A stretch of 64,000 nt of DNA from Deltaproteobacteria bacterium (GTDB lineage: Bacteria; Myxococcota_A; UBA796; SXON01), in assembly GCA_947486185.1 (NCBI GenBank), contig CANKTH010000012.1:1-64000 (forward strand), in the 5' to 3' direction. The translations under genes were made by a program, and so were the position numbers. The stretch's first letter is position 1, and the number at the start of each line of letters is the position of its first letter. The notes beneath the pieces were generated by a model. The model did not search any database and was not told the DNA's origin. It saw only the letters and a list, made by a program, of their open reading frames with translations. Of the stretch, positions 41,005 through 49,679 are shown one piece after another.

Positions 41005-42036
41005 GTGCTGCCCCCCCACGCCCTTCATTGGCTTTCCAGCGCTCTGCCGGGCCCGCTCCCGCAGGAGCGGCGCGCCACTTGTGACCGCTGCGTCATGTGT
41101 GAGCCGCCGACCCAGCGATATCGGCCCGACATCAAGTGCTGTTCCTATCTCCCGGACCTGCCGAACTTCCTCGTCGGCGCGCAGCTTGCCGACGCCCGCG
41201 CGGAGCCGGTGGCGCTGGCCTCGATCCGTCGCCGGATCGCCGCGGGGGCGGGGGTCACGCCCCTCGGGCTAGGGCGAACTCGACTTTTTGACAGCATCTA
41301 CGACCCTTCTGAGTCCTTCGGTCGCGCGCCCGGCTTGCTCTGTCCCCACTTTGTGGCGCACGACATGAGCTGCGGCGTCTGGCGCTATCGAAACGGAGTT
41401 TGTGCCACGTGGTTCTGCCGACACGACCGCGGAGTGGTCGGCCTGCGACTCTGGGAGTCCGTCCGGAGCCTGCTGACGCTCGTCGAGGAGAGCCTGGCTA
41501 CCTATGCCTTGTTGGAGGTAGGTTTTGAGGGTCCAGAGCTCGCCGCGTTGGCGGCGTGGCGCGCCACCCGCGGTCCTCCGGCCGCCGAGGAGCTAGGCGG
41601 GGCGCCCGATCCGGCGCGGTTGGCAACCTGGGGCGCCTGGTCCGGGAAGGAGGAGGCGCTTTACCGGGCGTGCGCCGCGGCGGTCTACCCCCTGCCCTGG
41701 GCGGAGGTGCTCCGGATCGGCGGGGCGCCCGTTGCGGCGGCGCACCGCGTGGCGTGTTTTCGTTGGCGGGAGCTCGTGTATCGGGAGCTCCCGGCGGTGC
41801 TGCTTGGAGCGCCGGTCGAAGTGCTCAGTCGGAGCGCGGAGGCGGTGGTATTGGTGGCGTACAGCCCAAGCGATCCGGTAGAGGTGGCTCCGCGGGTCTA
41901 CGACGCGATCCACGCGCTGGTCGGGCCGACGGCCTCGCTTTTCGACCGGTTCGAGGCGGCTACGGGTGAGTCGCTTCCCAAGGACACGCTCTGGCGCCTC
42001 ATCGACGCGGGCGTGCTGGTCGCCGAGGACGGCTGA
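41005..42036 (+). CDS. Cys/His-rich protein, possible metal or Fe-S binding
   Basis: 343 residues, probably from the GTG at 41005; ATG alternatives are further in. The N-terminal third has CDRCVMCEPPTQRYRPDIKC immediately followed by another Cys, then a C-PHF-AHDMSC segment (LLCPHFVAHDMSCGVW) and NGVCATWFCRHDRG. That is at least nine Cys and several His in ~130 residues, spaced as in YkgJ-like cysteine cluster proteins, which bind iron-sulfur or zinc. The rest is helical (VGPTASLFDRFEAATGESLP). No signal peptide, so cytoplasmic. I know similar uncharacterised proteins in Myxococcota but no function. Confidence 0.6.
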   Translation: MLPPHALHWLSSALPGPLPQERRATCDRCVMCEPPTQRYRPDIKCCSYLPDLPNFLVGAQLADARAEPVALASIRRRIAAGAGVTPLGLGRTRLFDSIYDPSESFGRAPGLLCPHFVAHDMSCGVWRYRNGVCATWFCRHDRGVVGLRLWESVRSLLTLVEESLATYALLEVGFEGPELAALAAWRATRGPPAAEELGGAPDPARLATWGAWSGKEEALYRACAAAVYPLPWAEVLRIGGAPVAAAHRVACFRWRELVYRELPAVLLGAPVEVLSRSAEAVVLVAYSPSDPVEVAPRVYDAIHALVGPTASLFDRFEAATGESLPKDTLWRLIDAGVLVAEDG

Positions 42037-42037
42037 G

Positions 42038-42598
42038 TCAGAATCGTTCGCCGGCTGGTAGGGCCACCGAACGCCGGAGGGCCGTCGGGCCGGGAAAACA
42101 GGAACACTGTGCGACATCGTAGAGCTCGCCGTCGTCGTCGAGGTCCGTGAGGCCGACCGCGAAAGCGCAGGGCGCGACGCAGAGCAGCGTACCGGGCAGG
42201 TCCTTGGGCGCACCCTTTCCCGTGACATAGCTGGCGTACACCGCGCCATCCGGCCGCCAGCCCAAACGCTCCCACTCCGGCGTACCCAACCAGGGAGCCT
42301 GCGCCCTGTCGAGCGCATCGAGCGGGCGGGGGTGAAGCGGGGCGTCAACAACCTCTTCGTGGACACCGGCGCGCACCGCCTGGGTCAGCATGATGCCCTG
42401 CACCGCGGGCGCGACCTCAGCGCGCCGGGCCCGCCGCACCAGCTGCTTCCACCAGGTCAGCCCGAGGCCGGTCAGCGTCAGCAGCAGCAAAAGGCCGATC
42501 AGGAGCTCGGGAAGGGTGAACGCCCCGCGGCGAGGTCGCGAGCGGGCGGAGACGCCGCGCGTCGGCTTGAGGGCGACCGTTCCGGGCGCGAATGGCAC
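42038..42598 (-). CDS. Type IV pilin-like (pseudopilin) protein
   Basis: 186 residues with a class III (prepilin) leader: basic RPRRGA, then FTLPELLIGLLLLLTLTGLG. Glu sits at +5 of the mature form and the residue before the cut is Ala rather than the usual Gly. The N-terminal helix continues with LVRRARRAEVAPAVQGIML, and the globular part ends in a Cys-rich strand (LLCVAPCAFAVGLTDL, DVAQCSCFPG). It would be processed by a prepilin peptidase and assembled by a type IV pilus or type II secretion machine. It begins two bases after the FAD oxidase gene, on the same strand, so they are probably co-transcribed. Confidence 0.75.
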   Translation of the reverse strand: MPFAPGTVALKPTRGVSARSRPRRGAFTLPELLIGLLLLLTLTGLGLTWWKQLVRRARRAEVAPAVQGIMLTQAVRAGVHEEVVDAPLHPRPLDALDRAQAPWLGTPEWERLGWRPDGAVYASYVTGKGAPKDLPGTLLCVAPCAFAVGLTDLDDDGELYDVAQCSCFPGPTALRRSVALPAGERF

Positions 42599-42600
42599 CC

Positions 42601-44169
42601 TCAGATGCCGGGAAGAGACATGCCGAAGCGGGTGTTGAGCAGCATGATCGAGGATTTATACGCACCGTCGCTCCAGCCAGAGCGCTGCACGTGGTAAGCC
42701 TCGCCGACCAGCGCCACGTCGTCGCCGGGGAGTGGCTCGACCGCCCAGGCAGCGAGCTCGGCGTTTGTGGCGGATGTTCCTGCTCGGAGCCAATGCCAGG
42801 CGGCGGGGAACACCTCGACATGAACCCCGATCGGGTCGGGGATGGTGACCGTAGGGCTGACGCCGTTGTCGACGAACAGTTGGGTCAGCCCGGCCTTGAC
42901 CTCGGCGTTCACCGCGTCGTCGCCGCTCGCCGCGAGGCCTTCCCAGAACTCGGAACACGCGGCGTTGTCGTTGTAGACGCTCCGCGTGACGTTGGCGGCC
43001 GCGGCATAAGGCTCAAGCGGGATCTCGATGAAGTTGAGGCAATGTTCGGTCGTCCACGCGCGCCACACCTGGTTGTCGACCGTCAAAGCGGGGTTGACGA
43101 TGTCGTTGTACCAGGGGGTGTCCCACCATTGGGTGATGGTCACCACCTTGACGCCTACGATGTCCTGGTAGATCGTCTGCGCCCGAATCTCGTCCACGAC
43201 GTCCCCGGTCAGATAGTCAAACGCAACCGGCGGAACCGCGAATACAACCTTGTTGGCACGCACCGTCTGGTTGGAGGTCGTGACCAGGTAGTCGTCCCCG
43301 TCACGCTGGATGTCGCTCACCGGCTCCGACATGAAGATCTGGGCACCGTCCGCTTCGGCCTCAGCCTGCATCGCCAGGATGAAGCTGGACATACCGCCTA
43401 CAGGATAAGAGGGCGTACAACAGACGTCCCACTCTTCGTCGAGGTATTCGAGGTAGCCCGCGGCGTCGAGCTCGTATTCAAAGTCGGCGCGAAACCGGGA
43501 CATGTCGCGCAGGAACGCGTAGCCCTCGTCGCCCACCACGGCGCGGGTATAGGTTTCAAAGTTGGCGTAGCTCCCGATGTTGGCCCGTTCGGGGCCGAAC
43601 CGTAAGGCGTCGTAGAGGGCGGTCTCGGTGTCACCGCTCGGGTCGGGGCTGAGGCTGTAGAGGGGTACAAGATCCTCTTTCGAGAAGGCGTAGCCGCCCC
43701 TGGCGTTGATCAGGTCGGCCGTGACGGTGGGCGTCTCCGTCTCGATGCCAAGCTCCACCGCGAGATCCAGGAGCACGTCCTGGCCCTCCATGATGCGCCG
43801 CGCTCCGACGCCGATCCGCGGCGCCGTCGGGTCGTCGTTGAGCGTCACGTCCTTGATTCGTCCGCCAAGCTGCGCCTCTTTCTCGAACAGGCACACCTCG
43901 TCGCCCAGCTCGGGCGCGAGGCGGAAGGCCGTGTGGAGGCCGCCTACCCCCCCGCCGATGATCACGACCTCACAGACGAGGCTGGTCCCGGTGGTCCCGG
44001 TGTCGTCGGTGGTGGTGGTGCCGGTGTCGTCGGTGGTACCGGTGTCGTCGGTGGTGTCGGGCGGTGGTGTGAGCGTGGGGTAGCCGCGGTCAGCCGGAGC
44101 GGGTTTTTGCAGCTCCTCCTGAGTCGCACACGCGCCGAGGTAGCACATCAGGACCGGTGAAACACGCAT
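42601..44169 (-). CDS. FAD-dependent amine oxidase-like lipoprotein
   Basis: 522 residues from the ATG at 44169, where a lipoprotein signal (MRVSPVLMCYLGAC) begins. A linker of DTTDDTG repeats (residues ~40-63) is followed by the FAD-binding domain: VCEVVIIGGGVGGLHTAFRL (GxGxxG), LFEKEAQLGGRIKDV (dinucleotide E plus GGR), a substrate domain with VGARRIMEG and VGGMSSFILAMQ, and a C-terminal ALVGEAYHVQRSGWSDGAYKS (FAD-closing G-E/D motif). It belongs to the flavin monoamine oxidase/phytoene-desaturase class. Export of an FAD enzyme as a lipoprotein is unusual (the cofactor must be inserted outside, or the signal is Tat-like, but no RR motif is seen). Co-linear with the pilin-like gene. Confidence 0.8.
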   Translation of the reverse strand: MRVSPVLMCYLGACATQEELQKPAPADRGYPTLTPPPDTTDDTGTTDDTGTTTTDDTGTTGTSLVCEVVIIGGGVGGLHTAFRLAPELGDEVCLFEKEAQLGGRIKDVTLNDDPTAPRIGVGARRIMEGQDVLLDLAVELGIETETPTVTADLINARGGYAFSKEDLVPLYSLSPDPSGDTETALYDALRFGPERANIGSYANFETYTRAVVGDEGYAFLRDMSRFRADFEYELDAAGYLEYLDEEWDVCCTPSYPVGGMSSFILAMQAEAEADGAQIFMSEPVSDIQRDGDDYLVTTSNQTVRANKVVFAVPPVAFDYLTGDVVDEIRAQTIYQDIVGVKVVTITQWWDTPWYNDIVNPALTVDNQVWRAWTTEHCLNFIEIPLEPYAAAANVTRSVYNDNAACSEFWEGLAASGDDAVNAEVKAGLTQLFVDNGVSPTVTIPDPIGVHVEVFPAAWHWLRAGTSATNAELAAWAVEPLPGDDVALVGEAYHVQRSGWSDGAYKSSIMLLNTRFGMSLPGI

Positions 44170-44346
44170 TGGGGCTCTCTCGCGCTCGACACCTATGTCG
44201 CCTCCGGCGGCGTCGCAATCCGGAGCTGCTGCGGCGCCGTCACGCCGCCTGGTGTGGCCGGTTTGCCTATGGGCGCCCACACCCCGGTGTCGTCGGCGTC
44301 TCGATGTGGATGATCGAGGGGCGGGCGGGAATCCCCGCTCTGTTGA

Positions 44347-44553
44347 AATGGCGCTCCGCCTCGAGGTGCTGGACGTCGGAAGACGGCGGGGGGCGTCTGG
44401 ATGACGGCGTTCCGCGACTACCTCAGCCCGAGCTCCAACTTCAGCGACGCCGGTTCCGCGACTGTCGCCGCCGTTGCGGTTTCGGTTGGCGCCGAGAGCC
44501 CCGAGGCGGAGAGCGTCCGTGCGGCGTGGAGCGCGGTGTACGGGCCGTGCTGA
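44347..44553 (+). pseudogene. C-terminal fragment of an M4 (thermolysin-like) metalloprotease
   Basis: The frame ending at TGA 44551-44553 reads VWMTAFRDYLSPSSNFSDAG and then SATVAAVAVSVGAESPEAES, VRAAWSAV. This is the C-terminal helix pattern of M4 peptidases (W..A...YL...SNF..AR.ATV.AA..LYG..S.E..AV..AW..V). An in-frame TGA at 44344 closes it upstream, and no HExxH catalytic domain is present; to the left lies the promoter of the FAD oxidase gene. Only ~50 residues survive, so this is a gene remnant. Identification rests on pattern memory over a short stretch. Confidence 0.5.
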
Positions 44554-44559
44554 CCCGCG

Positions 44560-45780
44560 CTAAAAGTCGAGCTTGAACCCAAGTGCTGCCGTGGTCTGTA
44601 CGCTCAGGCCGCGGCACAGCGCCTGTTCCGCGTCGTCGCTGCAGTCGGCTTGGAGCGCGAGCAGCGGGTCACGGGTGAAGACGAGGGAGTGGCTGACGCT
44701 CAGCCGCTCGCCCGCTCGGAGCGCGAGGACAAGGGTCTCCCGAAGGATAGCCTGAGTGTCCAGCGCGGCTCGGAGCGTCGGTGGGGTGGGGGTCAGCGAC
44801 GGGAGGTACTCGGTGACCGCGCTGAAGTCGAGCTTCTCCGTGTCGATGTTGAGCCGCAGGCGGAACGAGGCGCGCACCACCGAGGTGACGCAGGCTCCGT
44901 CCGGGGTGGCGCACGTTTCGACAGCGTCTACGGATCGGTAGTTCCACACAGGCGCGAGGCTGAGGTCAGTGGCGAAGCGCGGCCGGGCGTAGAGGTCCAC
45001 CTTGGCGCCGGCGGGCGCGAGGTACAGGTCGGCGTTCAGGTTCGCCGCCGGATTCCGGGTGAGATCCGCGAAGAAGAACACGGTCACCGGTCCGAGGAGC
45101 TCGTTGTAGTCGATCCCAAAGCCGGTGCGCAGCTCAGCGTCGACCAGCTCGCCGTCGGTGACTGAGTGGCGGTAGCCCGCGTAAGCGTGGAGCTCCAGCG
45201 GCTCTTGGGCGTACTCGTTTGGCGTCGGCTTACGAAGGGCGTCGAAGCCGAGGTTCATCGAGAGGTCCTGGACGTCGGAGTTGAAGCCCAGCCCCCCGTC
45301 CAGGCGCACCAGCACGGGCACCGCGGCGGGCTCGCGGTGGTACAACGCGCGCGACAGGAGGGCGCCCTCCTGATCTCGGACCTCGCTCTCGATCAGGCGC
45401 CCAGCCGCGTCATGTCGGAAGCGTGTCTGCCGGACCTGCCCACCCTCCGTCTCCCGGAGCGCGACCTGCCGTCCACCCTCCCAGGTGAGCTGCGCCTCGG
45501 TCACGAGGACGCCTTCGCGCTCGAGTTGGTGGGAGAGTAGCCGACCCGAGGCGTCATAGGTCCAGCGCTCGACCTCGATGATCCCATTCGCAAAGGTACT
45601 CTTTTTCTCTACGGGCCGACCGTCCGCGTCGTAGATCCACCCGTGCGTCTCGACGCGTACGCCCTGTCGGTAGACCTCTCGGGTGGTGAGGTGCCCCGTG
45701 TCGTCCCAGCGCTCCCGAAGCTCCTCGGCGGGTAGCTCGCCCGGATTCGCCGATAATAACGGACAGAAAAGAACGAGCAC
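44560..45780 (-). CDS. Outer-membrane protein with RHS-like N-terminal repeats
   Basis: 406 residues from the GTG at 45780 (GGGAG seven bases upstream; signal VLVLFCPLLSANPG). Residues ~15-140 hold five YD-type units: THGWIYDADGRPVEKK, VERWTYDASGRLLSHQ, AQLTWEGGRQVALRE, TRFRHDAAGRLIESEV. The rest alternates as beta strands (LELHAYAGYRHSVTDGELVD, ELRTGFGIDYNELLGPVTVF, VDLYARPRFATDLSLAPVWN) and ends in ALGFKLDF, with a terminal Phe as in outer-membrane barrels. The barrel resembles DUF481-type proteins. YD repeats in front of a barrel may bind carbohydrate. Divergent from the GH92 gene. Confidence 0.65.
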   Translation of the reverse strand: MLVLFCPLLSANPGELPAEELRERWDDTGHLTTREVYRQGVRVETHGWIYDADGRPVEKKSTFANGIIEVERWTYDASGRLLSHQLEREGVLVTEAQLTWEGGRQVALRETEGGQVRQTRFRHDAAGRLIESEVRDQEGALLSRALYHREPAAVPVLVRLDGGLGFNSDVQDLSMNLGFDALRKPTPNEYAQEPLELHAYAGYRHSVTDGELVDAELRTGFGIDYNELLGPVTVFFFADLTRNPAANLNADLYLAPAGAKVDLYARPRFATDLSLAPVWNYRSVDAVETCATPDGACVTSVVRASFRLRLNIDTEKLDFSAVTEYLPSLTPTPPTLRAALDTQAILRETLVLALRAGERLSVSHSLVFTRDPLLALQADCSDDAEQALCRGLSVQTTAALGFKLDF

Positions 45781-45852
45781 CGCGGACTCCCTACGAGTCG
45801 TAGCTCCTGGGTCGCTCGAAGGCAACCGCCTCTGCCCGCGGGGTGGTGCGAC

Positions 45853-48048
45853 GTGCCCGAGCCGCGCTACACTCCGGAGGTGCTGCTCCTCCTCGCTTGT
45901 GCCTCCGATCCTGGCGCTCCGCCGGTGCTCGACCCGATCCCGTACATCGACCCCATGATCGCTACCGGTGGCACGGGCTTCCGGGTGGGCTCGGCGACGC
46001 CGGCCGCGAGCGTCCCCTATGGGCTCGCCAAGCCCGGTCCCGACACGTCAACGAGCTTCGAAGGCCAGAGTTTTTACCATTGTAGCGGGTATTATTCCGA
46101 AGACACGCACATCATCGGCTTCTCGCACATGCACCTTCACGGGGTCGGCATCCCTGACGGGGGAGACCTCCTCGTCATGCCCCTTCCCGGCTTTCAGCCT
46201 ACCGACATCCATGATGACAGTCATCGTGTGCTGTTCGACAAGGCGAGCGAGGTGGCAACCGCGGGCTATTACGCGGTGGAGCTCGCGAACGGGATCCAGG
46301 TCCAACTGTCGGCCACCGCCCACGCGGCGCACCACCAGTATCGGTGGCCCGACGGCCTCGACCGCGCGCTGCTGATTGACCTCGAACGTACTCTTTTCGG
46401 GAGTTCGCTCGGCGGGGAGGTCGAGGTGGATCTCGATGCCGGTGTGGTGTCGGGCTACAAGTGGCATGCAGGGGGCTTCTCCGGTGGTTTTGGGGGTTTC
46501 CCCATCTATTTCTACGCGGTGGTGGACGGAGGTATCGAGGAGGCCGGGACCTGGTCGGAGGGCGTGGTGAGCCCTGGGGTGTTGGCCGCAGAGGGAGTGG
46601 ACCTCGGGGCCTGGCTGGTCGTGCGTGAGAACCCGGCGACGATGCGGTTCGGTTTGTCCATGACCTCGGTCGAAGCGGCCAAACAGAACCTGCTCGCCGA
46701 GCTGCCGGCGCGCCCCATCGCGGAGACCCGGCGGTTGGCCGAGGTGGCGTGGCGAGAAAAGCTCGCTCCGATCAACCTCGAGGGGGGCTCCGACACGGAG
46801 CGCACCATCTTCTACACCGCGATGTACCATGCCCTCCTCATGCCCACGATCTACAGCGACGTGGACGGGACATATCGAGGGTTTGACAAGGAGATCCATC
46901 AGGGTGACACGCCCTTTCATTCGGACATGTCGCTCTGGGACACCTACCGGACGGCGCACTCCTTCTACACCTTGTTCTACCCCGCCGACTCCCGGAACAT
47001 AGCGACCTCGCTGATCCGGATGGCGCAGGAAGGAGGCGCCTTCCCGCGCTGGCCCGTCGCCGGGGGGGACGGTGGCAGCATGATCGGCGCTCCGGCGGAC
47101 ATCGTGCTGGCCGACACCTGGCTCCGCGGCGTCCAGGATTTTGACATCGACGCGGCCTGGCCGCTCCTGGTCAACCAGGCACGGGCGCTGACGCCCATCC
47201 CATATAATGGCCGTCCAGACGTAGCGATCTACGAACAGTACGGCTACCTGCCGGCGGATATGTTTGGTACGAGCGTAGGTTGGACCCAGGAGCTGTCCCA
47301 GGCGGATGGCGCGCTGGCGCGGCTGGGCGAAGCGCTGGGTCACGATGACGATGCGGCCCATTTTCATGAACGAAGCTTGTATTACCGCAACGTCTACGAC
47401 GAGGATGTGGGGTTCTTCCACGCCCGGTACAGCGATGGGAGCTTCGGAGGGGACTTCGAGCCCTATGCCTGGCGGAACGAGTACGCCGAGGGAAATGCCT
47501 GGCAATACCTCTGGTTGGCTGCGCATGATCCCGAGGGGCTCGCGGAAGTCCTGGGCGGCGAGCAGGCCGCGCTCGCGCGCCTCGATGAGATGTTCGCCGG
47601 CACTCTCGCCGAGGGCATCCTCTATTTCCCGCAGACCTGGTACTGGCACGGCAACGAACCCGACATTCACGCCCCCTTTTTGTACAGCCTCTGGGGGCGA
47701 CCTGACGATACGATCTTCTGGTCGCGGTGGATCGAAGACCGGACCTACGCGGTGGACCCCGAAGGGTTGGCGGGCAACGACGACGGCGGCACGTTGTCGG
47801 CCTGGTACATCTTCTCGACACTTGGGTTCTACCCCCTGGCGGGCACGGATCGTTGGGTGCTCGGGGCGCCGCGGTTCCCGGGCGCGCGGCTTCGCCTCGG
47901 CGACCACGATCTTCACATCGTTTCACAGGGTGAAGGCGCTCATCTGGCCGAAGTGAGGTTGGACGGCGTCGCGGTGCCGATCCACGAGGGCCTGCGCCAC
48001 CACCAGCTGGTCGAGGCTTCTGAGCTCCGTTTCGTGATGGAGCCTTGA
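45853..48048 (+). CDS. GH92-family alpha-1,2-mannosidase lipoprotein
   Basis: 731 residues. The GTG at 45853 was taken as start; a GTG at 45880 would begin directly with the lipoprotein signal VLLLLACAS. GH92 hallmarks: IDPMIATGGTGFRVGSATPA at the mature N-terminus, FSHMHLHGVG, DTPFHSDMSLWDTYRTAHSF, WRNEYAEGNAWQYLWLAAHD (catalytic Glu), WYWHGNEPDIHAPFLYSLWG and GNDDGGTLSAWYIFSTLGFY. These calcium-dependent inverting exo-mannosidases trim alpha-mannan or glycoprotein glycans outside the cell. The stop overlaps the TTG start of the next gene, a membrane protein, so both are made together. Confidence 0.93.
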   Translation: MPEPRYTPEVLLLLACASDPGAPPVLDPIPYIDPMIATGGTGFRVGSATPAASVPYGLAKPGPDTSTSFEGQSFYHCSGYYSEDTHIIGFSHMHLHGVGIPDGGDLLVMPLPGFQPTDIHDDSHRVLFDKASEVATAGYYAVELANGIQVQLSATAHAAHHQYRWPDGLDRALLIDLERTLFGSSLGGEVEVDLDAGVVSGYKWHAGGFSGGFGGFPIYFYAVVDGGIEEAGTWSEGVVSPGVLAAEGVDLGAWLVVRENPATMRFGLSMTSVEAAKQNLLAELPARPIAETRRLAEVAWREKLAPINLEGGSDTERTIFYTAMYHALLMPTIYSDVDGTYRGFDKEIHQGDTPFHSDMSLWDTYRTAHSFYTLFYPADSRNIATSLIRMAQEGGAFPRWPVAGGDGGSMIGAPADIVLADTWLRGVQDFDIDAAWPLLVNQARALTPIPYNGRPDVAIYEQYGYLPADMFGTSVGWTQELSQADGALARLGEALGHDDDAAHFHERSLYYRNVYDEDVGFFHARYSDGSFGGDFEPYAWRNEYAEGNAWQYLWLAAHDPEGLAEVLGGEQAALARLDEMFAGTLAEGILYFPQTWYWHGNEPDIHAPFLYSLWGRPDDTIFWSRWIEDRTYAVDPEGLAGNDDGGTLSAWYIFSTLGFYPLAGTDRWVLGAPRFPGARLRLGDHDLHIVSQGEGAHLAEVRLDGVAVPIHEGLRHHQLVEASELRFVMEP

Positions 48049-49670
48049 CCGGGTTTGCGGGGGCGATCCGCACGTTGTTGCTTGAGACTCCCTTTGTGCC
48101 GGTGGTCGTGGCCCTCGTCTTTCGGCCCGGATTCTACCTCAAGGGTGGCCCTGCGCGATGGTCCTCTCGGGTGGACCTCCTGCTCACGGTCGGGCTGGGA
48201 GTGGGCCTCGCGCTGGTCTCAACCGCGTGGATGACACGGTACAACTTCTCTATCCACAGCTTGACCGCGTCCGACTTCTCCCAGTATTGCAACGCGGTGG
48301 ACGCGTGGCGGACCAACGACATGGCGCGCTGGCCGGGCCAAAGGGCGGTAGGGGCGGGATTTATTGCGGGTCTGCTCGGCGCCCGTCTGGGCATCATCGA
48401 CGCGCTCGTGGCGTCCACGACCCTATGTATGGCGCTCATTCACGGCGGCCTGTACCTCTGGGGGCGCGCCCTTTCGAGCCGGCTGGGCGGTATCGCCGCC
48501 TCGCTCCTTGGTCTCTCTCTGGCTCCGCTCGTGGCGCTCTCGCGCACGGTGTCCTTCTACCCGTCGCTCGTCGCGGGCTTTGTGCTCTCCGCCGCGGGCG
48601 CGGCGCTGGCCCTGCGGTACCGGAGCCTGCCGGCGCTGGCGGCGGGCGGCGTGGGTGCCGGCCTGGTCCTGCTGGTGGACGTTCGCGGGCTGTTGTGGGC
48701 GTTGCCGGCTCTAGGGCTCACACTGGTGGCAGCGCTCTTCCCTCAGCCTGGCGCGGTCGAACCGCGCGTGCGGGCCGCGCTCCGGCAACTGCCGCTGCGT
48801 GTATTGGTGGTGCTCCTGCCCCTGCTCGCCTCGTACGGTCTTGGAAAATGGTCCTTTCCCGAGGGTCAGTACACGCTGGAGGTCCAGATCGTGACCTACG
48901 CGCGGGACGCTTTACGCCGGGCGAGCCTGAACCAGCGCGGGCCCTCCAGCTTCGACGAAGTGTATGCCCGGAAGGACGCGTTCTTATGGGGCACGAGCTC
49001 CCCCCTCGGCATCCCGCAGACCCTCGCCTTCCTCGCCGAGGCCAACGCGGCGATGCCGCTCACGCTCGCAGACGCGCCCGAGGCGCGTCACGCCCGCGCC
49101 CGCTTCGTCGATCCCTGGTGGTGGGCCGCGGTGGGGTCAATGGCGATCGCCGTAGTCGGGCTACGGCAGCGACCCGCCTTGCTCCTGGCTTATTTTGGCG
49201 GCCTCGTGCCCTTCCTGGTGGCGTTCCGCGGTGCCTCCACCGTGCTTTTTCACCCGCGTTACCTCGCGAATGGCATGGTCGCCTTGCCCGTGATCCTGGG
49301 CGTCGCTTTCGCGCTCCTGGCGCAGGGCAGCCTGCCCCGGCGGGACATCACCGGGACCCCCGCGCGCTCTCTCGCTACCGTGGGCGCAGCCTCGGCGTTG
49401 GCCCTGCTTATCTTCGGGGTGCTCCCGTCGTGGCTGTCACCGCGGGCCCCGTTTCGCCTGCCGGTTCCGGCGGACGAGGAGCCCTCTCTGAGCCTCGCCC
49501 ACGTCGGCACCATGCCAGACCCAACGTCCGGCCTGGACGTCGATTGCCTTGTCGCGCTGGGCCGGGATCTCGCCGCCGGCCACCCGCCCGGCTCGCGTTT
49601 CTGGCCGGAGACCTACACCCAAGCTCCCGGTGCCCCCTCGGACGCCCTGGACTACCGAACGCCGCCGTGA
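48045..49670 (+). CDS. Multi-pass membrane protein, GT-C-like
   Basis: 541 residues with about eleven to twelve membrane helices. It starts at a TTG (48045) whose TGA overlaps the mannosidase stop; TGGAG lies just before. The first large loop contains TRYNFSIHSLTASDFSQYCN, with an Asp in the place of the GT-C acidic motif and a hydrophobic helix pattern like PMT/GT39 proteins. VDPWWWAAVGSMAIAV is in the second half and a ~90-residue soluble tail ends the protein. A lipid-linked sugar transferase is possible but weaker than for the protein at 8845-10650. Coupling to a mannosidase hints at mannose metabolism. Confidence 0.55.
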   Translation: MTGFAGAIRTLLLETPFVPVVVALVFRPGFYLKGGPARWSSRVDLLLTVGLGVGLALVSTAWMTRYNFSIHSLTASDFSQYCNAVDAWRTNDMARWPGQRAVGAGFIAGLLGARLGIIDALVASTTLCMALIHGGLYLWGRALSSRLGGIAASLLGLSLAPLVALSRTVSFYPSLVAGFVLSAAGAALALRYRSLPALAAGGVGAGLVLLVDVRGLLWALPALGLTLVAALFPQPGAVEPRVRAALRQLPLRVLVVLLPLLASYGLGKWSFPEGQYTLEVQIVTYARDALRRASLNQRGPSSFDEVYARKDAFLWGTSSPLGIPQTLAFLAEANAAMPLTLADAPEARHARARFVDPWWWAAVGSMAIAVVGLRQRPALLLAYFGGLVPFLVAFRGASTVLFHPRYLANGMVALPVILGVAFALLAQGSLPRRDITGTPARSLATVGAASALALLIFGVLPSWLSPRAPFRLPVPADEEPSLSLAHVGTMPDPTSGLDVDCLVALGRDLAAGHPPGSRFWPETYTQAPGAPSDALDYRTPP

Positions 49671-49679
49671 GCTCGGGTG

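Noticed and set aside
43985-44060. Repetitive GTCGTCGGTGGT tract considered as a CRISPR or satellite repeat
   Set aside because: The units are short, in frame, and encode the DTTDDTG linker of the FAD oxidase lipoprotein; there are no spacers.
44170-44559. 139-codon Arg-rich plus-strand frame beside the FAD oxidase gene
   Set aside because: Its translation has no protein-like character; in another frame the same DNA shows the M4 peptidase tail, which explains the region better.
46048-47916. 622-codon minus-strand frame across the GH92 gene
   Set aside because: Pure antisense of a well-conserved mannosidase; no signal, no motif.
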